6,189 nucleotides of DNA from Candidatus Woesearchaeota archaeon (GCA_003695045.1 RFJB01000127.1:1-6189), one strand, 5' to 3'. Numbered from the stretch's first letter, positions 1 through 5,883 are shown. Notes: generated by a model from the sequence alone, not told the origin. A program made the numbers and translations.

Positions 1-1
1 G

Positions 2-367
2 AATAAGGCAGAGTTCGTTCCGCTCGACAGGGCTTTGGTAAAGGAGCTGCTCTCCCCGGCCAACGGTGTTAAAATCAGTGTCGTGCTGGAAGACGCGACT
101 CTTTCCGCAAGGGTGCTTCTTGAAGAAGGAGCAGACGGCTTTTTTGATGTTGTTTTTCTTGACGCATTCTCGCCCTCAAAGAACAGGGAATTGTGGAGCA
201 GTGAATTTATCGGAAACCTTTTTAAGATGTGCAAAAAAGGTGCATATTTGACCACTTTCAGCTGCGCCAGGATTGTTCGGGAGAACCTTAAGAGGGCTGG
301 TTTTGAGGTCGGAGACGGACCTCGCGTTGGAAGAAGAGGTCCAAGCACTGTTGCTTTCAAGCCGTGA
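2..367 (+). CDS. MnmC-like SAM-dependent methyltransferase domain, 3' end of gene
   Basis: This is the C-terminal 121 residues of a gene that starts before the window, read from base 2 to the TGA at 365-367. The segment DVVFLDAFSPSKNRELWS, then a Lys-Gly-Ala strand, LTTFSCARIVRENLKRAGF and a closing VGRRGPSTVAFKP match the layout of the MnmC methyltransferase domain (DUF752), where the bacterial protein has a DGFAPAKNP-type motif, an ATFTSA-type strand and a G-R-K-R ending. In bacteria that domain methylates 5-aminomethyl-(2-thio)uridine at the tRNA wobble position using SAM. The SAM-binding glycine-rich loop lies upstream of the window and cannot be checked. No FAD-oxidase domain follows, so this is a stand-alone methyltransferase or an N-terminally different fusion. 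A PHP-domain gene starts 27 bases downstream, suggesting cotranscription. The family call is good; the exact tRNA substrate in this organism is inference. Confidence 0.75.
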   Translation, partial: NKAEFVPLDRALVKELLSPANGVKISVVLEDATLSARVLLEEGADGFFDVVFLDAFSPSKNRELWSSEFIGNLFKMCKKGAYLTTFSCARIVRENLKRAGFEVGDGPRVGRRGPSTVAFKP

Positions 368-394
368 TGCAAGAACTTGTATGAAGGACTTAAG

Positions 395-1327
395 ATGACG
401 AAGAAAAGAGTGATTTTCGACAAGCCCGACTTCAAGAGAATTCAGGAAGAAGGCCTGCTGGGCGTAGACATGCACTTCCACACCAAGTATTCAGACACGT
501 ATACAAGAATTCCGAATGTTCTGAAGAAAGCCAGGAAGAACGGCATAGGAGTCGCAATAACAGACCATAACCGGATAAAAGGCGCTGCTGTCGCGATAAA
601 TTTGAAAAAAGATGTTGTGATAATTCCGGGCATAGAGGTCAACTGTTTTGAGGGCGCCCACGTTCTTTTGTACTTCTACCACATTAATGACCTTACAGAG
701 TTCTACATTAAGCACATTAAGAATTATGTTGAAAGAAACCCGTACATGGCCACCAACATCAGAACAGAGCAGATTGCAGACGCAGCAAAGGACTATAATT
801 GCATAGTAAGCGCAGCCCATCCTTTTACGCCCGCAACAGGCGGGATGGAGTGGGCGATAAAAAAGGGGTTTCTGGATAAGAACATTTACGATAAGATGCA
901 GGCAGTAGAGGTTATTAACGGCGGCCATACCGAGAAGATGAACCTTAAGGCAACCCACCTCGCGCTGGAGATGGAGAAGCAGGTCACTGGCGGCAGCGAC
1001 GGCCATACGCTTGCAGCTTTGGGAGGCGTTCTTTCAATAGCAGACGCCCATAACACAGAGTCGTTTCTTGAGGCGGTCAGGCGCAGAAGGAATGTCGTGG
1101 TTGGAAAAAGCTTGGCGGTTATGCCCCGGCTGGCATCCTATTCAAAGAACATAAGCAAGCACCTTCAGTATCTTGTGCCCTCTGTGAAGTTGAAGATAAA
1201 GCGTGCCAAGGAACTGGGCATTGAAAAGCGCTACAAGCCGCTTTTGAGCGAGAAGGTTGATGCTGTGAAGAGTGTTGCAAAGAAGGTTGCGGAAAAGGTG
1301 AATGGCAACAAAAAGCAAAAGCAATAA
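395..1327 (+). CDS. PHP-domain metal-dependent phosphoesterase (PHP1)
   Basis: A 310-residue protein with the full set of PHP (polymerase and histidinol phosphatase) metal-ligand motifs: D25-M-H27-F-H29, T-D57-H58, G-I-E81, H89, A-H142-P, H178 and G-S-D202-G-H204. PHP proteins hold two or three metal ions and hydrolyse phosphoesters. This one resembles stand-alone archaeal and bacterial PHP hydrolases (COG0613-like), whose substrates include nucleotide phosphates, but the substrate here cannot be read. The catalytic domain ends near residue 240. A basic tail follows (residues 260-310, very Lys-rich, ending GNKKQKQ) that may bind nucleic acid or membrane; that is inference. The ATG at 395 is preferred over the in-frame TTG at 377 because a GAAGGA Shine-Dalgarno-like sequence sits at 383-388, six bases before it. 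It lies 27 bases after the methyltransferase stop, so an operon is likely. Confidence 0.85.
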   Translation: MTKKRVIFDKPDFKRIQEEGLLGVDMHFHTKYSDTYTRIPNVLKKARKNGIGVAITDHNRIKGAAVAINLKKDVVIIPGIEVNCFEGAHVLLYFYHINDLTEFYIKHIKNYVERNPYMATNIRTEQIADAAKDYNCIVSAAHPFTPATGGMEWAIKKGFLDKNIYDKMQAVEVINGGHTEKMNLKATHLALEMEKQVTGGSDGHTLAALGGVLSIADAHNTESFLEAVRRRRNVVVGKSLAVMPRLASYSKNISKHLQYLVPSVKLKIKRAKELGIEKRYKPLLSEKVDAVKSVAKKVAEKVNGNKKQKQ

Positions 1328-1332
1328 AAAAT
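1322..1332 (+). promoter_or_regulatory. Possible TATA element of the tRNA gene
   Basis: The A/T run AATAAAAAAT overlaps the PHP1 stop codon. Its centre is about 26 bases before a plausible start just ahead of the tRNA at 1358. It is not a strong TATA consensus, and the tRNA could instead be processed from the upstream operon transcript. Confidence 0.3.
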
Positions 1333-1357
1333 GCTCCTTGTTCTCATTCTGCCGGAA

Positions 1358-1431
1358 GCCCCCGTAGTCTAGTCTGGATAGGACAGAGGCTTGCGGAGCC
1401 TCAAACCCGGGTTCAAATCCCGGCGGGGGCG
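1358..1431 (+). tRNA. tRNA-Arg, anticodon GCG
   Basis: The cloverleaf folds completely. The acceptor stem GCCCCCG (1358-1364) pairs with CGGGGGC (1424-1430) over seven Watson-Crick pairs, with G1431 as discriminator. The D arm is 1367-1370 with 1381-1384, and the loop carries GGA, giving the A20 that marks arginine tRNAs in bacteria. The anticodon stem GAGGC (1386-1390) pairs with GCCTC (1398-1402). Its loop TTGCGGA places GCG at 1393-1395, which reads the CGC codon. The variable loop is four bases, and the T arm CCGGG/CCCGG (1407-1411, 1419-1423) has the loop TTCAAAT. CCA is not encoded and there is no intron. It sits between two convergent PHP genes. Confidence 0.96.
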
Positions 1432-1458
1432 TTCTTCTTTTCCAAAGAGGTCTTTTTT
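1432..1458 (+). terminator. T-rich terminator after tRNA-Arg
   Basis: Directly after the tRNA comes TTCTTCTTTT (1432-1441), and a little later six T in a row (1453-1458). Archaeal RNA polymerase stops at such T tracts without needing a stem-loop. The short AAAGA-gg-TCTTT inverted repeat at 1444-1455 adds little, because its loop would be only two bases. Confidence 0.5.
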
Positions 1459-1480
1459 GCGTTCAGGACACGCCCGAAAG

Positions 1481-2176
1481 TCATATCTTCTTCCGGAGAA
1501 CATTGGCAAGAGTTATGCTGCGGTAGAAAAAGGCGAGCCGGTTGCTTCCTTTTGGGATTGTTGCCTTCTTTTTAACCGCTTCGCGCAGTCCCCCTGGCAG
1601 TTCTTTGAACTCAACGTAACCTCTGCCTATCTCGGACAGGAAGTGCGCGTCGCTTCCGGCTGTCATGGCGAGATTGTGCTTCGTTGCAAGTTGTTGTGCT
1701 TTTCTGTTTCCCCCGTCAAGAACTATGCGTGCATTGAATCCCTCCAGGGCATCAAGTTTGTGCTTTTTGAGAACCTTTTCAATATCAGCTGTAAACGCTT
1801 TTCTGATAACGCCCCTGCTGTATGGGTGCGCTATGCTTGCGATGCCGTTCTGCTCTTTTATGCGGTCAAGCGCTTCTTCCAACGGCACTTTGGGGATTTC
1901 GTCTTGTATGTAATAGGCAAGAACTTCTCCCGCGTCGGTCATGACTTCTTCTCCTGCAACGACCTCAAAGTCGTCTGGCACTCGTCCGCGCGACTTAAGC
2001 TTTCTCAATTCTTCGCATGCTTTAAGCCCCCCTTTTATGCTTCCGTGGTCTGTGACTGCAATCCCGTTAAGTCCCATCCTTACTGCCTGAAGAATCATGA
2101 GTTTCGGCTCGTTGAAGCTGTCCTTAGAATACTTGGAATGCATGTGAAGGTCGTATCTCAGAACGTCGCGCTCCAT
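1481..2176 (-). CDS. PHP-domain metal-dependent phosphoesterase (PHP2)
   Basis: A 231-residue protein, essentially a bare PHP domain. The ligand motifs are in order: D9-L-H11-M-H13, T-D43-H44, G-E76-E77, A-H117-P and G-S-D176-A-H178, matching the active site that binds two or three metal ions in PHP phosphoesterases. It shares with the upstream PHP1 the phrases H-(T/S)-K-Y-S, (A/V)-(I/V)-T-D-H, I-K-G and G-S-D-(G/A)-H, so they are relatives, but it lacks the basic tail of PHP1 and is some 80 residues shorter. The substrate is unknown. The ATG at 2176 is the natural start, only 27 bases after the nitroreductase stop codon, so the two form a - strand operon driven from the promoter near 3010. 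Only a weak GGA precedes the start. Its 3' end faces the tRNA gene and PHP1. Confidence 0.85.
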   Translation of the reverse strand: MERDVLRYDLHMHSKYSKDSFNEPKLMILQAVRMGLNGIAVTDHGSIKGGLKACEELRKLKSRGRVPDDFEVVAGEEVMTDAGEVLAYYIQDEIPKVPLEEALDRIKEQNGIASIAHPYSRGVIRKAFTADIEKVLKKHKLDALEGFNARIVLDGGNRKAQQLATKHNLAMTAGSDAHFLSEIGRGYVEFKELPGGLREAVKKKATIPKGSNRLAFFYRSITLANVLRKKI

Positions 2177-2203
2177 AATTCCAGCTTCTAAAGATTATGC
2201 AGA

Positions 2204-2977
2204 TTATTCCTTTTTAATCTTCTGTTTTACCCTGCCCAGGAACCCTTTCCCCTTCTCAAGCCCTTCTGCTATCTTATCCTGAAGAAACGCCCGCTTGACA
2301 GAATTGTCCTCTTTGAGTTCCGCTCTTTTTTTCTTGATTTTGTTCTCAAACGACCACGCATACTCGCGCATGGCGGAAAGGGCATCCCTAAGCCCTGCGC
2401 CCCACGATTCAATGTAGAACTTTTCATGGAGTTTGTACTTGTGCGGCTCGGAAGGTTTCTCATCGGGATAGCCCACAGTGATTACTGCTTCGACATTTAC
2501 CCCGTCAGGAATCCCGAGAACGGATTTGAGTTTGTTCTCGTCAAACGCGCCGACCCAGCACGTTCCAAGACCGTACTTTTCAGCTGCCAGAATCAGGTTT
2601 TCTATTGCTGCTGCGCACTCCTGGATTGAATATTTAAGTTCGCCTCGCACCCCGTAAAACTTTGCAAGCTTGCTCGGGTCTGAACATACGACAATGTGAG
2701 CGGGAGCTGTGTTCATCCAGTGCTGGTCAAAGCATGCCTCTGATATCTTGTGTCTGGTTTCCCGGTCGCTTACATATACAAACTTCCAGCTTTGAAGGTT
2801 TCCTGCAGAGGGCGCTCTTATGGCGGCATCCACAAGGCGTGCGGCAAGGTCTATGTCTATGGGAATTGATTTGTACTTCCTTACAGACCTTCTTCTGTAT
2901 ATGGCATCGAGGACGTCCAGCTCGGGGTAGGCGTCGCGTTCAACCGCCGATTCCTCTTTTTCCTCGTTTTTTGTCAT
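2204..2977 (-). CDS. Nitroreductase-family FMN oxidoreductase with basic C-terminal tail
   Basis: A 257-residue protein of the nitroreductase superfamily, which are FMN-dependent, usually dimeric oxidoreductases using NAD(P)H. Diagnostic segments are RRRSVRKY (28-35, FMN phosphate binding), RAPSAGNLQSWKF (54-66, FMN contact), a central helix around AAAIENLILAAEKYGLGTCWVG (122-143) and VGYPDEKPSEP (168-178). A charged N-terminal leader of about 17 residues precedes the domain. After about residue 190 the fold is followed by a roughly 65-residue helical, Lys/Glu-rich extension ending in KQKIKKE, longer than typical for this family. Family membership does not identify the substrate: members reduce nitroaromatics, quinones, enones or iodotyrosine, or act in cofactor synthesis. 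The ATG at 2975-2977 lies a few bases downstream of the predicted transcription start, so the mRNA is nearly leaderless. It heads an operon with PHP2. Confidence 0.88.
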   Translation of the reverse strand: MTKNEEKEESAVERDAYPELDVLDAIYRRRSVRKYKSIPIDIDLAARLVDAAIRAPSAGNLQSWKFVYVSDRETRHKISEACFDQHWMNTAPAHIVVCSDPSKLAKFYGVRGELKYSIQECAAAIENLILAAEKYGLGTCWVGAFDENKLKSVLGIPDGVNVEAVITVGYPDEKPSEPHKYKLHEKFYIESWGAGLRDALSAMREYAWSFENKIKKKRAELKEDNSVKRAFLQDKIAEGLEKGKGFLGRVKQKIKKE

Positions 2978-2993
2978 TCTGTCCTTTTGATTT

Positions 2994-3043
2994 ATACCAA
3001 TTACTTTATATAAGTTTATGTGAATACAGGCATTGATTGGTAT
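2994..3043. repeat. 8-bp inverted repeat across the divergent promoter
   Basis: ATACCAAT (2994-3001) and ATTGGTAT (3036-3043) are perfect inverted copies separated by 34 bases. They flank the shared TATA box asymmetrically, and the right arm runs into the ligase ATG. It could be an operator pair, but an 8-bp match at this distance may be chance. Confidence 0.35.
3004..3014. promoter_or_regulatory. Shared bidirectional TATA box for nitroreductase and DNA ligase
   Basis: CTTTATATAAG contains the perfect palindrome TTATATAA (3006-3013), which reads as a TATA box on both strands. Its centre (3009.5) is 32.5 bases from the ligase ATG at 3042 and 32.5 bases from the nitroreductase ATG at 2977. With the usual archaeal distance of about 26 bases to transcription start, both mRNAs would begin about six bases before their start codons. 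No other TATA-like element in the 64-base gap is as good. The upstream BRE-like flank is A-rich on the nitroreductase side (ATAAAC) and weaker on the ligase side. Confidence 0.65.
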
Positions 3044-5009
3044 GGGAGTTGCCTATTCGGAACTTGTGGGGCTCTATCAGCGCCTTGAAGGCACGAGCAA
3101 GCGGCTTGAAAAGACGTTTTACATAGCAGATTTTCTGAGAAAGGCCGTTGCAGAAGGCAACGCGTCCGACAGGGAGCTCTCAAGAATGCTTCTTCTGATT
3201 CAGGGAAGGATCTTTCCGCCGTGGGACGAACGGAAGATTGGTGTGGCAGCCAAGCTTGTCATAAAAAGCATAGCGCATTCCACCGGAATTTCCGAATCAA
3301 GAATTGAGGATTTGTGGCGCGAGAAGGGCGACCTGGGAACTGTGGCTTCTGAGCTTGTTAAAAAGAAGGTTCAGGCAACCCTTCTGACACTGAATCTTAC
3401 TCTTGACAAGGTCTTTGACAACCTGCTCAAGCTGGCTGCGCTGACCGGCCAGGGGGCTGTTTCCAGAAAGGTCCAGATGATTTCAGAGCTTCTTACTTCC
3501 GCATCTCCGGGGGAGGCAAAATACATTGTGAGGACCGTTCTGGAAGAGTTAAGAGTTGGCGTCGGCGAGGGCTCTGTCAGGGATGCCCTGGCGTGGGCTT
3601 TCTTCCCTGCTGTCGAAGGTATTCTCTGGATATGCGGGGATTGCAAAGCCAGAAACCCCGAGGGCTATGATTCCTGCCTTTCCTGTTCCGCCCCAAAAGA
3701 GGAATCCGCGCCAGCGGGAAGGGAGAGCTCTGCCAGAATTCTTGAAGTGAACAGCACGGATGAACTTTTGGAGCTTGAAAGGAAGCGCTCCCTGAACAAA
3801 TATGACCTTTTAAGGTCTCCTTCGCAGGAATCGGCGAGAGCGGTGTATAATTTCATTATTGATGCTGTGCAGACGGCTTATGACATAAAGAATGACTTCG
3901 GAGAGGTCGCGGTCATTGCCAGGGAGAAGGGGCTTGCCGGCCTCAGGGGTGTTGAACTCGTGCCTGGGAAGCCCATAAAGGTTATGCTTGCACAGAAGGT
4001 TTCTAATGTGAAGGAGGCATTTGAGAGGGTTGGAAGGCCTGCTGCTGTCGAGTATAAGTATGACGGCTTCAGAATGCAGGTCCACAAGAAAGGGCAGAAC
4101 ATCAGGATTTTTACGAGGCGAATGGAGGAGGTCACTGAACAGTTTCCCGAAGTGGTTGAGTTTTTCAGGGATTACAAGGACGACTTTGTTCTTGACGGCG
4201 AAGCGGTTGGTTATGATCCCAAAACGGGCAGGTTCATGCCCTTTCAGCACATATCCCAGCGCATAAAGAGGAAATACAAGATTGAAGAGCTTTCGAGAGA
4301 GCTTCCCGTGGAGCTCAACCTTTTTGACATAATGTTCCTTGATTCCGGCGATGGAGCGCCCGGCAGCATGCTCAACAGGGCTTTCAGGGAGAGAAGGAAA
4401 GCCCTGGAGAAGCTGATAAGAGAGAAAAAAGGCAGTGTCGTGCTTGCAAAGCAGCTGGTTACTGACAGGGATGATGAGGCAGAGGCATTTTATAAGGAGT
4501 CCCTGGAAAAGGGCAATGAGGGAGTCATGTTCAAGGGGCTGGAGAACCCGTACAAGCCGGGCAGCAGGGTTGGCTTTATGGTAAAACTGAAGCCGACAAT
4601 GGAAAGCTTGGACCTGGTAATAACCGCAGCGGAATGGGGTGAGGGAAAACGGGCTAACTGGCTTACAAGCTTTACCCTTTCCTGTATTGACGAAAACGGG
4701 GAATACATAGAGATTGGAAAGGTCGGCACCGGCATTAAGGAGCTGGAAAGCCAGGCAGAGGAAGGGGAGGTGACCTTTGAGCAGCTTACCAGGCTCCTGA
4801 AGCCACTCATTATTGAGCAGAAAGGAAGAAAGGTAACCCTCAAGCCGGAAGTGATTGTTGAGGTTAAGTATGAGGAGATTCAGCGCTCGCCGACTTATTC
4901 TTCCGGTTTTGCCCTTCGCTTCCCGAGAGTTGTGAGAATCAGGGACGACCTCAATCCTGAAGAAGCGTCTTCAATAACGCTCGTTGAAGAGCTTTATCGT
5001 TCTCAGTAA
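3042..5009 (+). CDS. lig: ATP-dependent DNA ligase with inserted RanBP2-type zinc finger
   Basis: A 655-residue archaeal Lig1-type DNA ligase that seals nicks during replication and repair by adenylating an active-site lysine. The N-terminal DNA-binding domain (about 1-310) includes the family segments YSELVGLYQRLEGTSKRLEKT and RVGVGEGSVRDALAWAF. The adenylation domain has motif I E-Y-K339-Y-D-G-F-R, motif III FVLDGEAVGYD (382-392), motif IIIa LFDIMFLD (427-434), motif IV EGVMFKG (493-499) and motif V MVKLKPT (513-519). The OB domain ends with motif VI FALRFPRVVRIRDD (623-636). The nucleotidyl lysine is near residue 250 in typical archaeal ligases of about 560 residues. Here it is shifted by an insertion at roughly 188-272 that holds a zinc finger. 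The usual aromatic PCNA-binding box in the DNA-binding domain looks weak (QATLLTLNL, 111-119). ATG 3042 is chosen over TTG 3033 because it fits the TATA spacing. Confidence 0.95.
   Translation: MGVAYSELVGLYQRLEGTSKRLEKTFYIADFLRKAVAEGNASDRELSRMLLLIQGRIFPPWDERKIGVAAKLVIKSIAHSTGISESRIEDLWREKGDLGTVASELVKKKVQATLLTLNLTLDKVFDNLLKLAALTGQGAVSRKVQMISELLTSASPGEAKYIVRTVLEELRVGVGEGSVRDALAWAFFPAVEGILWICGDCKARNPEGYDSCLSCSAPKEESAPAGRESSARILEVNSTDELLELERKRSLNKYDLLRSPSQESARAVYNFIIDAVQTAYDIKNDFGEVAVIAREKGLAGLRGVELVPGKPIKVMLAQKVSNVKEAFERVGRPAAVEYKYDGFRMQVHKKGQNIRIFTRRMEEVTEQFPEVVEFFRDYKDDFVLDGEAVGYDPKTGRFMPFQHISQRIKRKYKIEELSRELPVELNLFDIMFLDSGDGAPGSMLNRAFRERRKALEKLIREKKGSVVLAKQLVTDRDDEAEAFYKESLEKGNEGVMFKGLENPYKPGSRVGFMVKLKPTMESLDLVITAAEWGEGKRANWLTSFTLSCIDENGEYIEIGKVGTGIKELESQAEEGEVTFEQLTRLLKPLIIEQKGRKVTLKPEVIVEVKYEEIQRSPTYSSGFALRFPRVVRIRDDLNPEEASSITLVEELYRSQ
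3627..3686 (+). other. RanBP2-type zinc finger inside the DNA ligase
   Basis: Residues 196-215 of the ligase read W-I-C-G-D-C, three residues, N, six residues, C-L-S-C. This fits the RanBP2 zinc-finger pattern W-x-C-x2-4-C-x3-N-x6-C-x2-C exactly, with C198, C201, C212 and C215 as zinc ligands and W196 and N205 as the signature residues. Members of this fold bind ubiquitin, single-stranded RNA or other proteins. A flexible Ser/Glu/Ala linker (about 218-232) and charged helical sequence (about 238-270) follow, before the canonical ligase sequence resumes at AYDIKNDFGEVA. The pattern is seen directly; zinc binding and the partner are inference. Confidence 0.85.
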
Positions 5010-5028
5010 ACGGCATGATAAAAACAGA

Positions 5029-5041
5029 GGTTGCATCAACC
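5029..5041. repeat. Small inverted repeat after the ligase gene
   Basis: GGTTG-cat-CAACC is a perfect 5-bp inverted repeat with a three-base loop, 20 bases after the ligase stop. There is no T tract directly after it, so it is not a convincing terminator. It may be chance or an mRNA-end structure. Confidence 0.3.
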
Positions 5042-5050
5042 ATACACTTC

Positions 5051-5086
5051 TGTTTCAAAAATGAAACGATGTTTCAAAAATGATAA
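5051..5086. promoter_or_regulatory. Operator-like array of alternating GTTTCA/TGAAAC half-sites
   Basis: Two 14-base direct repeats TGTTTCAAAAATGA occur at 5051-5064 and 5070-5083, a period of 19 bases. Each begins a palindrome. The first is perfect: GTTTCA-aaaa-TGAAAC (5052-5067). The second is GTTTCA-aaaa-TGATAA (5071-5086) with a decayed right half. TGAAAC-gat-GTTTCA also pairs between them. A period near two helical turns puts both palindromes on the same DNA face, as expected for two dimers of a winged-helix protein. The array ends two bases before the TATA box of the downstream regulator gene, where archaeal activators such as Lrp-type proteins act, although blocking of the BRE is equally possible. 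Autoregulation by the downstream protein is the simplest inference. Confidence 0.7.
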
Positions 5087-5087
5087 G

Positions 5088-5096
5088 AAATATATA
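5088..5096 (+). promoter_or_regulatory. TATA box of the winged-helix regulator gene
   Basis: AAATATATA lies about 26 bases before an expected start near 5118, giving a leader of about 20 bases to the ATG at 5141. The preceding GATAAG stretch is purine-rich, as expected of a BRE. Confidence 0.6.
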
Positions 5097-5140
5097 CAAG
5101 TCCTTCTCATGATGTCAGGATAAAAAGCGGCGATGCCTTA

Positions 5141-5719
5141 ATGAAGGAAAACACAAGTGCCGGCGAGCGTCTGGACAAGCTCAAAATTATTGAAACCCTT
5201 TTTGACAAGAAGAAAATACGGATACTGCAAACCCTCTTAAAGCACCCCGAGAAGGACTTCTACCTTAGAGAGCTTTCAAGAATGGCAGGCGTGCCCCCCG
5301 CAACAACCTTTAGAATAATCTCCCTGTTTGAAAAGACAGGACTTGTCCAGACAATCAAAGTAAGCAGAATCAAGCTCTACAGGGCCTCAGAGAACGAGAA
5401 TATGCGGTTTCTGGCCGGCTTTCTCAAGGAAGAGCCGCTTGTCATTGACACCTTTGTGGAAAAAGCGAGCAAAGTGGAAGGCGTGGAAAGGATAATACAG
5501 CACGGAAAAAGCGAGAAGAATAAAGCGAATATTCTGATAATAGGAAGCGGCGTTGACAGCGAGAAGATAAAGCAGATAAGCGCCGAGATACTTGAAAGAT
5601 ACAACTTTAGAATTTCTTCCCTGACCCTGAGCCAGGAGCAGTTTGAACAGATGAGAAGCATGGGGCTTTATTCCGGGATTAAGAAAACCCTTTATGACGC
5701 TCTGAGAAGCCAGAAATGA
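5141..5719 (+). CDS. Winged-helix transcriptional regulator with degenerate nucleotidyltransferase-like domain
   Basis: A 192-residue protein. Residues 15-85 form a winged helix-turn-helix of the ArsR/MarR-like type: a first helix with KKKIRILQTLLKHP, then YLRELSRMAGVPPATTFRIISLFEKTGLV (helices 2 and 3) and a wing around TIKVSRIKLYRA. Residues about 110-190 resemble the small nucleotidyltransferase (MNT-type) domain often attached to such HTH units in archaea: VEGVERIIQHG aligns with the strand before the usual GS motif, and the ILIIGS strand, SSLTLSQEQFEQM and the GLYSGIKKTLYDAL helix follow. The catalytic GS and D-x-D residues are absent (HGKS, NKANILIIGS), so it is probably inactive and may sense a ligand or aid dimerisation. 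No Shine-Dalgarno sequence is clear; an upstream ATG at 5133 meets a stop at once, supporting 5141. The adjacent GTTTCA array suggests autoregulation. Targets are unknown. Confidence 0.75.
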   Translation: MKENTSAGERLDKLKIIETLFDKKKIRILQTLLKHPEKDFYLRELSRMAGVPPATTFRIISLFEKTGLVQTIKVSRIKLYRASENENMRFLAGFLKEEPLVIDTFVEKASKVEGVERIIQHGKSEKNKANILIIGSGVDSEKIKQISAEILERYNFRISSLTLSQEQFEQMRSMGLYSGIKKTLYDALRSQK

Positions 5720-5780
5720 AGCGTTTAGCAGGTTTTCAAGCCGTTCTCACAACAGGTTCCCGACAAGATGCAGTAGAAAA

Positions 5781-5798
5781 GTATAGATTTAACTATAC
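5781..5798. repeat. Inverted repeat GTATAG/CTATAC
   Basis: GTATAG-atttaa-CTATAC is a perfect 6-bp inverted repeat with a six-base spacer. It is AT-rich and could be an operator or a weak hairpin. It is the first of the series of palindromes in this gap. Confidence 0.5.
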
Positions 5799-5802
5799 AA
5801 AT

Positions 5803-5845
5803 GTTTAAATATGAGTTCTGGCATAAAGTAGAGAATATCTTAAAC
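5803..5845. repeat. Ten-pair stem-loop with one bulge
   Basis: GTTTAAATAT (5803-5812) pairs with ATAT (5835-5838) plus TTAAAC (5840-5845), leaving C5839 bulged and a 22-base loop. It is entirely AT-rich apart from one pair. Its 3' edge overlaps the optional outer pairs of the next hairpin by two bases. Confidence 0.45.
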
Positions 5846-5870
5846 GTGGTTTTGTGGCGAAAACCAGCGT
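5844..5870. repeat. Hairpin A with GTGGCG loop
   Basis: The core TGGTTTT (5847-5853) pairs with AAAACCA (5860-5866) around the six-base loop GTGGCG (5854-5859). Three more pairs ACG/CGT (5844-5846, 5868-5870) extend it across a bulged G5867. It belongs to the family of hairpins sharing a TGGCG loop core. Confidence 0.65.
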
Positions 5871-5883
5871 TTTGCGGTGTTTT

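Noticed and set aside
1391..2191. 266-codon + strand open frame opposite PHP2
   Set aside because: It starts inside the tRNA-Arg anticodon loop and is antisense to a gene with complete PHP motifs; its Cys/Phe-rich translation is a typical shadow.
5109..5123. Four-codon upstream open frame ATG-ATG-TCA-GGA-TAA before the regulator
   Set aside because: It lies at or before the expected transcription start near 5118, so it is probably not translated.
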